Origin: Bacteroidales bacterium
GTDB lineage: Bacteria; Bacteroidota; Bacteroidia; Bacteroidales; Muribaculaceae
Assembly: GCA_009177195.1 (NCBI GenBank)
Contig: WFMA01000042.1
Span: forward strand, 1-5,167
Length of the DNA stretch: 5,167 nucleotides
Direction: 5' to 3'
Under the pieces are notes generated by a model that saw nothing but the letters and a program-made list of their open reading frames with translations, was not told the origin of the DNA and did no database searches. The position numbers and the translations under genes are program-made. Of the stretch, positions 1-5,167 are shown in pieces. Every line of letters starts with the position of its first letter. The first letter of the stretch is position 1.

Positions 1-3
1 CCA

Positions 4-338
4 GATGATTCCTTCAGAATCATTCCTTTCCCCGCATCTTTCCGGTTGGTTTCGCTACGCTCAACCACCGGCTACCGATAGATGAACCCTTGCGGGTTCT
101 TTCCATCATCCCGTGCCATCGCATCCACCCTGCCATCGCCCCGCTGTGCTCAACCACCGGCTACCGACAGACGAACCCTCACGGGTACTCCTCCAACATC
201 ATGCCATCAATCTCAAATACGGAAACAACGATGCAAACCGAATCCGAAGGATTCATCCATCAATAGCCGGGGGTGGAGTCCGATGGACGGAACCCCCGGA
301 AATCGGAAAATAACATTGACGTTTCTGAAAGAATCGTC
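4..338. repeat. Structured repeat unit, copy A (left flank of transposase)
   Basis: This 335-bp unit recurs at 828-1155 and, truncated, at 1170-1265, all in the same orientation. It starts with GATGATTCCTTCAGAATC (4-21) and ends at 318-338 with a sequence whose reverse complement begins GACGATTCTTTCAGAA, so the termini are imperfect inverted repeats. Inside are, in order: a bulged stem CCGGT(T)GGTT/AACCACCGG (42-71), the perfect hairpin GAACCC-TTGC-GGGTTC (84-99), a second copy of the CAACCACCGGCTACCGA block 89 bases further on with a degraded hairpin (173-188, GAACCC against GGGTAC), the hairpin GAATCC-GAA-GGATTC (240-254), and a large two-part hairpin (267-299). No convincing coding sequence is present. 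It is probably a REP- or MITE-like non-autonomous element mobilised by the adjacent transposase; that link is inferred from position and structure. Confidence 0.85.
267..299. other. Large two-part REP-like hairpin in copy A
   Basis: The outer stem is 8 bp, CCGGGGGT (267-274) pairing with ACCCCCGG (292-299). An internal loop of GGA on one side and GGA on the other leads to an inner 4-bp stem GTCC/GGAC closed by GAT. The equivalent hairpin in copy B (1084-1116) has GCCC/GGGC in the inner stem: both sides changed and pairing is kept. This GC-rich structure is the most REP-like part of the unit and a likely recognition site for a single-strand-specific HUH transposase. Recognition is inferred. 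Confidence 0.75.
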
Positions 339-780
339 ACGGAAAATAAGGAGCGTCGGGAGATACCCCATTTTCTATCAACCACCCCCTAAGTTCGTCC
401 AGATAAGAAATTTTCTTGTGATGCTCTTTCTGATTCTTAATATAATTTACGATCTTATCTTTATCTTGCAGAGAATAAGAAAAACAGCCGAAACCATCCT
501 GCCATCCGTCCCATTTTGGCAGAATGGAATTTTGTTTTATAAACAGGCTCGATTCCCTCTTGACCGAACCAATGAAAGCGGACAATGCTATTGTTGGCGG
601 AACACACGCTAATATGTGGACATGGTCAGGCATTCCTCCGATGCGGTAAACTTTAGCACCATATTTTTCCATAATAGAGAGCAACAGCGCATAGACCCGG
701 CGCTCGTTGGCAATTTCAATGACCTTTTCCCGGCGTTTGGTGGCAAAAACAATATGATAAATCAGATTATAAAAGCTCAT
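337..780 (-). CDS. REP-associated tyrosine transposase (RAYT, IS200/IS605-like Y1 transposase)
   Basis: This 147-residue protein belongs to the Y1/HUH transposase family (Transposase IS200-like). Such enzymes nick and rejoin single-stranded DNA at hairpins through a catalytic tyrosine and a metal held by an HxH pair. Visible landmarks are the N-terminal strand YNLIYHIVFATKRR (residues 4-17), the HUH motif DHVHIL with His53 and His55, the family block WQDGFGCFSYS (93-103), and the likely nucleophile Tyr113 in NYIKNQKEHH. Length is normal and all motifs are intact, so it is probably active. The ATG at 780 directly precedes the conserved first strand and lies just downstream of a promoter-like -7 box. 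It is flanked by two direct copies of a hairpin-rich repeat rather than by a tnpB gene, which is the RAYT arrangement and not that of a simple IS605 element. Its stop codon (337-339) overlaps the last bases of the left repeat unit. Confidence 0.88.
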   Translation of the reverse strand: MSFYNLIYHIVFATKRREKVIEIANERRVYALLLSIMEKYGAKVYRIGGMPDHVHILACVPPTIALSAFIGSVKRESSLFIKQNSILPKWDGWQDGFGCFSYSLQDKDKIVNYIKNQKEHHKKISYLDELRGWLIENGVSPDAPYFP

Positions 781-798
781 AAAATTTATATCTTTTCA

Positions 799-806
799 CA
801 AATATA
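799..806 (-). promoter_or_regulatory. Bacteroidota-type -7 promoter box of the transposase gene
   Basis: Read on the minus strand these bases are TATATTTG, an exact fit to the Bacteroidota sigma-ABfr -7 consensus TAnnTTTG, 18 bases upstream of the transposase ATG in an AT-rich gap (781-827). No good TTTG -33 box is seen at the expected distance, so the promoter may be weak. The implied leader is very short. Confidence 0.5.
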
Positions 807-827
807 GCATTTTATCATTGATTGTCT

Positions 828-1155
828 GATGATTCCTTCAGAATCACCATCTTTTTTCCCCATCTTTCCGGTTGGTTTCGCTACGCTCAACCACCGGCTA
901 CCGATAGATGAACCCTTGCGGGTTCCTCCCCACCATCACGCCATCACACCGCCATTGCCACCGGCGCTCAACCACCGGCTACCGACAGACGAACCCTCGC
1001 GGGTTCATCCTCTCCATCTCCCCATCGCCCCGAATCAGCAAACAACGATGCGAACTGAATCCGAAGGATTCGTCCATCAATAGCCGGGGGTGGAGCCCGT
1101 AGGGCGGAACCCCCGGAAACCGAAAAACAACAGCGACGTTTCTGAAAGAATCGTC
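828..1155. repeat. Structured repeat unit, copy B (right flank of transposase)
   Basis: This 328-bp unit is a direct copy of 4-338 with scattered substitutions and small length changes in the spacers. It begins with the same GATGATTCCTTCAGAATC (828-845) and ends with the inverted terminus at 1135-1155. Internal elements keep the same order: the bulged CCGG stem (868-897), GAACCC-TTGC-GGGTTC (910-925), the second CAACCACCGGCTACCGA block 81 bases later with an intact hairpin GAACCC-TCGC-GGGTTC (991-1006), GAATCC-GAA-GGATTC (1057-1071), and the large hairpin (1084-1116). Substitutions tend to fall in spacers while stems are kept, except for the degraded second GAACCC hairpin in copy A. Together with the promoter gap it accounts for most of the gene-free stretch 781-1314. 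No convincing coding sequence is present. Confidence 0.85.
1084..1116. other. Large two-part REP-like hairpin in copy B
   Basis: The outer 8-bp stem CCGGGGGT/ACCCCCGG is identical to that of copy A. The inner stem is GCCC/GGGC with loop GTA, against GTCC/GGAC with loop GAT in copy A. The change from a T-A to a C-G pair at the same stem position preserves pairing. Confidence 0.75.
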
Positions 1156-1161
1156 TTTTTT
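1135..1161 (+). terminator. Terminus hairpin followed by T run (terminator-like, plus strand)
   Basis: GACG and CGTC enclose a T-T mismatch and a TTCT/AGAA stem with loop GAA (1135-1155), followed by six T residues (1156-1161). On the plus strand this has the shape of a weak intrinsic terminator. No plus-strand gene precedes it, so its main role is more likely as the inverted terminus of repeat copy B. Copy A has the same hairpin (318-338) without the T run. Confidence 0.3.
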
Positions 1162-1169
1162 ATAACTAT

Positions 1170-1265
1170 GATGATTCTTTCAGAATCACCATCTTTCCCC
1201 CATCTTTCCGGTTGGTTTCGCTGCGCTCAACCACCGGCTACCGACAGATGAACCCTTGCGGGTTC
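1170..1265. repeat. Truncated third copy of the structured repeat (copy C)
   Basis: The left 96 bases of the unit recur here: terminus GATGATTCTTTCAGAATC (1170-1187), the bulged CCGGT(T)GGTT stem, the CAACCACCGGCTACCGA block and the hairpin GAACCC-TTGC-GGGTTC (1250-1265). After that similarity stops, and the second block, large hairpin and right terminus are missing. It lies 14 bases after copy B in the same orientation, so the two form a partial tandem. Bases 1266-1314, between this fragment and the end of the downstream-most operon gene, show no clear feature. Confidence 0.8.
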
Positions 1266-1314
1266 ACCCCCACAATCGCACCCCATCGTTTAACTATCGG
1301 GGAGTTGGTCCGGG

Positions 1315-2499
1315 TCATTTAGAGAGGGTGGGATTAATGACCCTGTTTATGAGGAGTGATGCCGCCTCAGATGAATTCGGAAGGCTTATGCGCTTTGGAA
1401 GGTCACATCCAAATTCCGAAGCAACTTTTGCAACCAGTTCATCAGTGTAGGTCAGTTCTCCATCAGCCACGTTCTCCACACCGTCGAGATAAATTGAGCG
1501 TCTGTTAGCCCGTTTCATCTCATCAATGGAGAAAACCGACTCATCGATATATCCGCAAGCCTCACCGCGTCCATCGATTATGAAGGGGTAGCCTCCAATC
1601 TCGCCATTTACTCCGGGGGTGTGGATTTTCACAATCTTCCTGTCGTTGAGAGCGGTAAGGATGGAGTTGATGATGTCAAAGTTGCTCGAAGCATTCATCA
1701 TATTGCGCTTCTGATCGACCGGCATCGCTATCTTACACGCCTTTAGCAACTCAGCTTTATCAAATTCGAGTTGTTTTCCATCACACTTCACATCGAGCAA
1801 AATGTCCTGCCCCTCGGAATGTCCTTCCTTGCTGATAACGACATCGTGGAAATGGCTTACAGCAAGGGTGATATCGATGTCGTTAAGGTTATCGACTCCA
1901 TATTTTTCAGCGATATAGAACTTCATGCGAGGGATAAGATGGTTAAGGTTGCCGCTTCCGAAGTCAAAATATGCCATTCCCGCAGATTTCAGCCACGGAA
2001 TAACCGCATCGGAGTAGGAGGTGTTTATGGAAATAGCGTGCGAACCGGCGGTTTCATACGCCGTCATAATATTTTTGGCAAATTTGACCGAAAGCGGAGT
2101 CCAGATGCCGTAGGCTCTCAGATGGGACCATGAGATACTGCCATATTTCAATCCGGAATACACGCGGCTGCTGTTGACGATGAAATCGGGATTCCATTTG
2201 CGCAGAACGGACGCTACGCTTTCAGGATTTTCAAGATTACAGTCGCCTTCAATGTGGATACTTCCTCTCATCTGGCGGCGCAGGGTAGCAGCCGTGCGAA
2301 CGATATTGACATCAGAAAGCATCTTGTCATAGTTACGACCTACCACAATAATTTCCATCCGCGGATCAGCCGTGCTGATAAGATAATCCAACAGGTAGAG
2401 CCCGACACTTCCAAGTCCAATTATCATAATGCGGACTTTCTCGTCGGTATGCAGCAGTTTTTCCTGTAGAGCCCGGAGCTTTTCGTTCAATGTCATCAT
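1315..2499 (-). CDS. Unrecognised Rossmann-fold dehydrogenase-like protein, putative phosphonate tailoring enzyme
   Basis: This 394-residue soluble protein has no signal peptide or membrane segment. After a short charged helix (residues 1-20) comes a nucleotide-binding strand and loop, VRIMIIGLGSVGLYLL, with GxGxxG at Gly28, Gly30 and Gly33. The second strand ends IIVVGRN (50-56); an Arg there would suit NADP. I do not recognise a named family with certainty. The order of later blocks, INTSYSDAVIPWLKSAG (158-174), FGSGNLNHLIPRMKFYIAEKYGV (180-202) and SHFHD (215-219), recalls lactate/malate dehydrogenases and the related GH4 glycosidases, where an NPxD segment, a GSGTxLDxxR segment and a catalytic His occur in that order. 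A saccharopine-dehydrogenase-like NADP domain is the other option. It is the last gene of the phosphonate run, 12 bases after the nucleotidyltransferase, so it may oxidise or reduce a phosphonate intermediate. ATG at 2499 or the adjacent ATG at 2496 are both possible starts. Confidence 0.75.
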   Translation of the reverse strand: MMTLNEKLRALQEKLLHTDEKVRIMIIGLGSVGLYLLDYLISTADPRMEIIVVGRNYDKMLSDVNIVRTAATLRRQMRGSIHIEGDCNLENPESVASVLRKWNPDFIVNSSRVYSGLKYGSISWSHLRAYGIWTPLSVKFAKNIMTAYETAGSHAISINTSYSDAVIPWLKSAGMAYFDFGSGNLNHLIPRMKFYIAEKYGVDNLNDIDITLAVSHFHDVVISKEGHSEGQDILLDVKCDGKQLEFDKAELLKACKIAMPVDQKRNMMNASSNFDIINSILTALNDRKIVKIHTPGVNGEIGGYPFIIDGRGEACGYIDESVFSIDEMKRANRRSIYLDGVENVADGELTYTDELVAKVASEFGCDLPKRISLPNSSEAASLLINRVINPTLSK

Positions 2500-2511
2500 A
2501 ATATGTAGATG

Positions 2512-3261
2512 TTATTTAGAAATTTTAGAGTAAACCGTTTCGTAATCTTTGACAGTGTTGCAATTATGCCATGTGTCAAACACGACCATTTCATATTCAT
2601 CCTGAGCCAAGTCGCCAAAATATGCCTGGATAATTTCGAGATTAGTCCCCTTCACCTGATCGGGAGAAAGATTGTCGAGTATCCGCGTCAGCTTCTTTAT
2701 ATCAAGGAATTTCCACACCTGTCCGGAGTTGTAGACTGCAAGAAACGGCTCGGGAATAGCCAGATAAGAGTGGGAGGTGTCATACAGGTATCGAAGATAA
2801 TGGCGGTCATTTTCATAAACCACCACGGCTTTCTTGGCTGTGATCAGTTCGTGATTGACTGTAAAAACATTTCTTTCCGCACTCTTAATCTTCAAGAAGT
2901 CAGCTTCGTCATAATACAGGTCGCCCTCCACGAAAATAATCTCGCCAGTCTTAGGATTGACATTCTGAATGCCGAGAATAAGACTGTAGCCCGAGCCAAA
3001 AGTAGAGTATTCCGGATTATAGACCAACTTTATTCTTTCCTTAAATTCATCGAGGTGAGTATCGACAAACTGCTTAAGCTTGTCGAAGAGGTAGCCTCCA
3101 ACTATCACGAACTCATCAAAGTCCCTCGCCTTATCCAGAATCTGATAAAGCAACGTATTTTTCGGACCCCCAATCTCGTAAAGACACTTTAAGGTGGGCA
3201 CATCGGTGTCTCGATTGAAGCGGGTAGCAGTACCGGCTACAGTAATAATAAGCGTCTTCAT
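2512..3261 (-). CDS. LicC/PntC-like nucleotidyltransferase, putative CTP:phosphonate cytidylyltransferase
   Basis: This 249-residue cytosolic protein is of the GT-A nucleotidyltransferase type (MobA/LicC/PntC-like). Landmarks are the N-terminal nucleotide loop AGTATRF (9-15), a Lys in PTLKCLYEIGG (22-32) where the family has PKxL, FVIVGGY (51-57), YNPEYSTFGSGYSL (81-94), matching the NPxY...SL segment of choline and phosphonate cytidylyltransferases, the acidic EGD (112-114) expected to bind metal, and a closing NTVKDY (235-240) in place of the usual DTxxD. Beside phosphonopyruvate decarboxylase the likely substrate is a phosphonate such as 2-aminoethyl- or 2-hydroxyethylphosphonate, giving a CMP-phosphonate for transfer to a glycan or lipid or for further modification. 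A sugar-phosphate nucleotidyltransferase is the main alternative. The start at 3261 follows the previous stop by one base and gives the standard N-terminal strand MKTLIITVAG. A longer reading to 3396 only overlaps the upstream gene. Loss of the second Gly in the AGxGxR loop is unusual. Confidence 0.82.
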   Translation of the reverse strand: MKTLIITVAGTATRFNRDTDVPTLKCLYEIGGPKNTLLYQILDKARDFDEFVIVGGYLFDKLKQFVDTHLDEFKERIKLVYNPEYSTFGSGYSLILGIQNVNPKTGEIIFVEGDLYYDEADFLKIKSAERNVFTVNHELITAKKAVVVYENDRHYLRYLYDTSHSYLAIPEPFLAVYNSGQVWKFLDIKKLTRILDNLSPDQVKGTNLEIIQAYFGDLAQDEYEMVVFDTWHNCNTVKDYETVYSKISK

Positions 3262-3262
3262 G

Positions 3263-4249
3263 TCAAATACTTGCAATGCAGAGGTCAAGACCCTTGTCAA
3301 GTGAAACTTGCGGTCTCCACTCGGTGCGGGAACGCAATTTTTCAGTATTAAGCAGACGGCGCTCGGGGTCGGACTCGCGATAGCCCTCAAAAACAATCTT
3401 AGGATCCTCTATACCCATTTTCTTTGCAATCAATCGGGTGAGATCCACGATAGAGATTTCTTCATCAGTAGCCACATTATAGACCGTGCCGTCGAGAGCT
3501 TCAGGATGCGCCATAAGTTCAAGCACCGCATTACAGCTGTCGATATTATGCAGGAATGTGCGCTTATTCTTTTTTGAGTTTTCAAGCAGAACGACTTCTT
3601 TTCCGTTCAGCAGGTGATTGATAATGTGCGGAATGATGTGTTTTGCGAATCGTTCATGCTTGCTGTAGACATTGGCAAACCGGACAGAGCAACCTTTGAT
3701 TTTCCCCTTATCCACGGCATCTTTCATGAAAAACTCAGTCAAGAGCTTGCCAACAGCATAACTCGTGCGCTGGCTGTGTTCAGCCGTAGCCAGGACCAGA
3801 AAGTCGTCCTCTTTCACACCCCCGTGGTTATTCCACGACTGCATGGAATATACTTCAGAGGTGGAGCAGTTGATATAGGCATCGGCACCTACTTTGATCG
3901 CCTGCTCCAGGAATGACCGCATAGATGCGACATTGGTGGTGTAGGTGTGCTCGACTTCATAGAAGTGTTCCGTGTGAACGACAGCCGCGCAGTTAATATA
4001 TATGATTTGATCAAATGTAGGTTTTAAGTCAAGAACAAGACGCTCAAGTTCATTCATCTGTTCAGCGTTATTGATATCCCATTCTTTGAAGATGAACGAG
4101 GGATTGTCAAGCAAGTCCTTGACCGTGTCGATCGAACTTGCAAAAAAATTGTCAAATCCGATGACAGAGTCACCACGACCGATTAACTGATGCGACAATT
4201 CGCTACCGGTCATACCAGTAACTCCGCTAATAACATACAGACTTTTCAT
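3263..4249 (-). CDS. Extended short-chain dehydrogenase / NAD-dependent epimerase-dehydratase
   Basis: This 328-residue protein shows the full extended-SDR layout: nucleotide loop GVTGMTG (9-15), second strand ending VIGFDNFF with Asp33 placed to bind the NAD ribose, NCAAVVHTEH (86-95), the catalytic Ser region NCSTSEVY (127-134), the YxxxK pair Tyr164 and Lys168, RFANVYS (190-196), and the C-terminal substrate half with RTFLHNID (230-237) and ESDPERRLLNTEKLRSRTEWRP (292-313). Length is typical and no catalytic residue is missing, so it should be an active NAD(P) enzyme. Relatives mostly epimerise, dehydrate or reduce nucleotide sugars. Here it could make a sugar for the same surface polymer, or act on a nucleotide-activated phosphonate made by the next gene; the sequence does not decide between these. 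It starts 5 bases after the phosphoesterase stop and ends one base before the nucleotidyltransferase start, which implies translational coupling. Confidence 0.85.
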   Translation of the reverse strand: MKSLYVISGVTGMTGSELSHQLIGRGDSVIGFDNFFASSIDTVKDLLDNPSFIFKEWDINNAEQMNELERLVLDLKPTFDQIIYINCAAVVHTEHFYEVEHTYTTNVASMRSFLEQAIKVGADAYINCSTSEVYSMQSWNNHGGVKEDDFLVLATAEHSQRTSYAVGKLLTEFFMKDAVDKGKIKGCSVRFANVYSKHERFAKHIIPHIINHLLNGKEVVLLENSKKNKRTFLHNIDSCNAVLELMAHPEALDGTVYNVATDEEISIVDLTRLIAKKMGIEDPKIVFEGYRESDPERRLLNTEKLRSRTEWRPQVSLDKGLDLCIASI

Positions 4250-4254
4250 ATTTT

Positions 4255-4998
4255 TTATATTCCATTTATTAATCGTTCAGAATAAAACCTGTCGACCATT
4301 TCGCCAAACAGAGATCTTTCCTTAGCAATGTCATAACCGACAGAGTTGAAATGGAAAACCTCAGATTCGAAATCGACATACAAATACTGAGCTTGAGGAT
4401 TATGATTCCGCGGCTGACCAACCGAACCGGGATTCAAGAAAACAGTCCTCTTCTTATTCCTATATTCAGGATTGTCAACCTTGAAAAAATGCTCGATCAA
4501 ATGGGGAATATGAGAATGACCGGAAATCACGAAATCATATTTCGCATACGCCTCATTGCCTATGGTTTCACAATTAAGCTTTCCCCAATAAGGATCGTCG
4601 AAACTTCCATGAACAAAAAGGATTTTTTTTCCACTAATCTCAAGTTCGGCAAAGCCCTCTTTTTTCAATGTAAAGATATAGTTTGCCGATTGCTCATCGA
4701 GTTGGCTTCGAGTATAGTCCAACACGCGTCGTCCTCTATCGGTAGAGAAATGGGTTGTATCGCCGTCTATCAGCGCTTTCTCATGGTTGCCAAAAAGATT
4801 TATGACGATCTCATATCGTTCAGCTAACTCTTTCAGGCGGCTGATGACTTCATTTGGACGCATACCGTAATTGATATTGTCCCCCAATATGGCAACATAC
4901 CTTACGCTATATTTTCTCGCCTCGAAATCCCTGATAACGGAATCCAAAGCCGAGAGATTTCCGTGGATATCGGACAATATGAGCATCGTCTCAGCCAT
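4255..4998 (-). CDS. Calcineurin-like metallophosphoesterase (YfcE/MJ0936-like)
   Basis: This 247-residue soluble protein carries every metal-binding motif of the calcineurin-like phosphoesterase fold in order: DxH in LSDIHGN (Asp10, His12), GDNxxxG (39-45), GNHE (70-73), His130 in FVHGSFDD, and GHSH (160-163), followed by NPGSVGQPR (189-197), typical of the YfcE/MJ0936 group. It should be a two-metal phosphodiesterase or phosphatase; the substrate is unknown. The ATG at 4998 overlaps the decarboxylase stop by 8 bases and places the first motif ten residues in, as usual. An in-frame ATG at 5034 would add 12 basic residues overlapping the decarboxylase and is less likely. Tight coupling to the decarboxylase suggests a job in the phosphonate pathway, for instance cleaving a CMP-phosphonate or a phosphate-ester by-product. 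That role is inference; a general nucleotide phosphodiesterase carried in the operon is the alternative. Confidence 0.88.
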   Translation of the reverse strand: MAETMLILSDIHGNLSALDSVIRDFEARKYSVRYVAILGDNINYGMRPNEVISRLKELAERYEIVINLFGNHEKALIDGDTTHFSTDRGRRVLDYTRSQLDEQSANYIFTLKKEGFAELEISGKKILFVHGSFDDPYWGKLNCETIGNEAYAKYDFVISGHSHIPHLIEHFFKVDNPEYRNKKRTVFLNPGSVGQPRNHNPQAQYLYVDFESEVFHFNSVGYDIAKERSLFGEMVDRFYSERLINGI

Positions 4999-5167
4999 TC
5001 TGAATAAATTCCATAAACGCATTCTTATTCTCAATCGGAGTCGTCTTAGGGCGCCCTAAGTCATCCCGGGAATTTATACCGACCTTCAATTCTATAAGAG
5101 TAGGTCCATCTTGTTCCAATGCAGCTTTAAGCGCCGCGATTATTCCACCTTTGTCTTTTACAGTTAG
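4991..5167 (-). CDS. aepY: Phosphonopyruvate decarboxylase, C-terminal end (partial)
   Basis: Only the last 58 codons are present; the gene continues beyond the right edge. The frame reads through KGGIIAALKAAL, GPTLIELKVGINSRDDLGRP and KTTPIENKNAFMEF to TGA at 4991-4993. The tail with DLGRPxTTPxENKxxFMxF is characteristic of phosphonopyruvate decarboxylase, the thiamine-diphosphate enzyme that turns 3-phosphonopyruvate into phosphonoacetaldehyde and CO2, pulling the unfavourable PEP mutase reaction forward. In Bacteroides fragilis the corresponding gene of the polysaccharide B locus is called aepY. The ThDP-binding motifs lie outside the window and cannot be checked. PEP mutase is expected directly upstream. 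The stop overlaps the phosphoesterase start by 8 bases (ATGGCTGA), so the two genes are translationally coupled. Confidence 0.85.
   Translation of the reverse strand, partial: LTVKDKGGIIAALKAALEQDGPTLIELKVGINSRDDLGRPKTTPIENKNAFMEFIQNG

Noticed and set aside
82..612. Plus-strand open frame of 176 codons
   Set aside because: It runs through repeat copy A and antisense to the transposase; its composition is unlike a protein and the minus-strand transposase has all family motifs.
829..1083. Plus-strand open frames of 60-85 codons encoding repeated LNHRLPTDEPSR-like stretches
   Set aside because: These are translations of the repeat module CAACCACCGGCTACCGA; the same peptide recurs because the DNA repeats, and frame is not conserved between copies A and B.
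60..1265. CRISPR-like direct repeats spaced 81-89 bases
   Set aside because: Spacers are not uniform or unique in the CRISPR sense, repeat copies diverge, the pattern belongs to larger ~330-bp units, and no cas gene is present.
1281..1302. Possible CCCC/GGGG hairpin as terminator of the operon
   Set aside because: The stem is only about 4 bp with a long loop and no T run follows on the minus strand.
2509..3192. Plus-strand open frame of 227 codons
   Set aside because: It is antisense to the nucleotidyltransferase, whose minus-strand frame carries recognisable motifs along its whole length.
3262..3396. N-terminal extension of the nucleotidyltransferase by 45 codons
   Set aside because: It overlaps the end of the SDR gene in another frame and precedes the expected first strand MKTLIITVAG; the start one base after the SDR stop fits the family.
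4999..5034. Longer start for the phosphoesterase at 5034
   Set aside because: The extra 12 residues overlap the conserved C-terminus of the decarboxylase, and the 4998 start gives the usual distance to the DxH motif.

Overview
The window looks like a piece of a Bacteroidota genome, most likely order Bacteroidales. The evidence is a TAnnTTTG-type -7 box in front of the transposase gene, start codons without clear Shine-Dalgarno sequences, tightly packed cell-surface-type genes, and a transposase of a type common in that group. This assignment is inferred from sequence style, not from a search. All credible genes lie on the minus strand, so the biological reading direction is from position 5167 down to 1.

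Right part (1315-5167): five genes in one tight, operon-like run with junctions of 12 bases or less. In order of transcription they are the C-terminus of phosphonopyruvate decarboxylase (4991-5167, cut by the window edge), a calcineurin-like metallophosphoesterase (4255-4998, overlapping the previous stop), an extended SDR / NAD-dependent epimerase-dehydratase (3263-4249), a LicC/PntC-like nucleotidyltransferase (2512-3261), and an unrecognised Rossmann-fold dehydrogenase-like protein (1315-2499). The decarboxylase anchors the run to carbon-phosphorus (phosphonate) biosynthesis: PEP to phosphonopyruvate (PEP mutase, expected to the right of the window) to phosphonoacetaldehyde. The nucleotidyltransferase would then fit activation of a phosphonate as its CMP ester, either for attachment to a surface glycan or lipid or as a carrier during tailoring. 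The two oxidoreductase-like proteins and the phosphoesterase are candidate tailoring or release enzymes. No 2-aminoethylphosphonate transaminase is visible in this window.

Left part (1-1314): a REP-associated tyrosine transposase (RAYT; IS200/IS605-like, 337-780) sits between two direct copies of a structured repeat of about 330 bp (4-338 and 828-1155). A third, truncated copy (1170-1265) reaches to about 50 bases from the end of the phosphonate operon. Each full copy has imperfect inverted termini and several hairpins. The largest hairpin shows a compensatory base-pair change between copies, so its secondary structure appears to be conserved. The arrangement resembles the REP/RAYT pairs known from proteobacteria, but with much longer, MITE-like units. 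Apart from the transposase, nothing in 1-1314 looks protein-coding.
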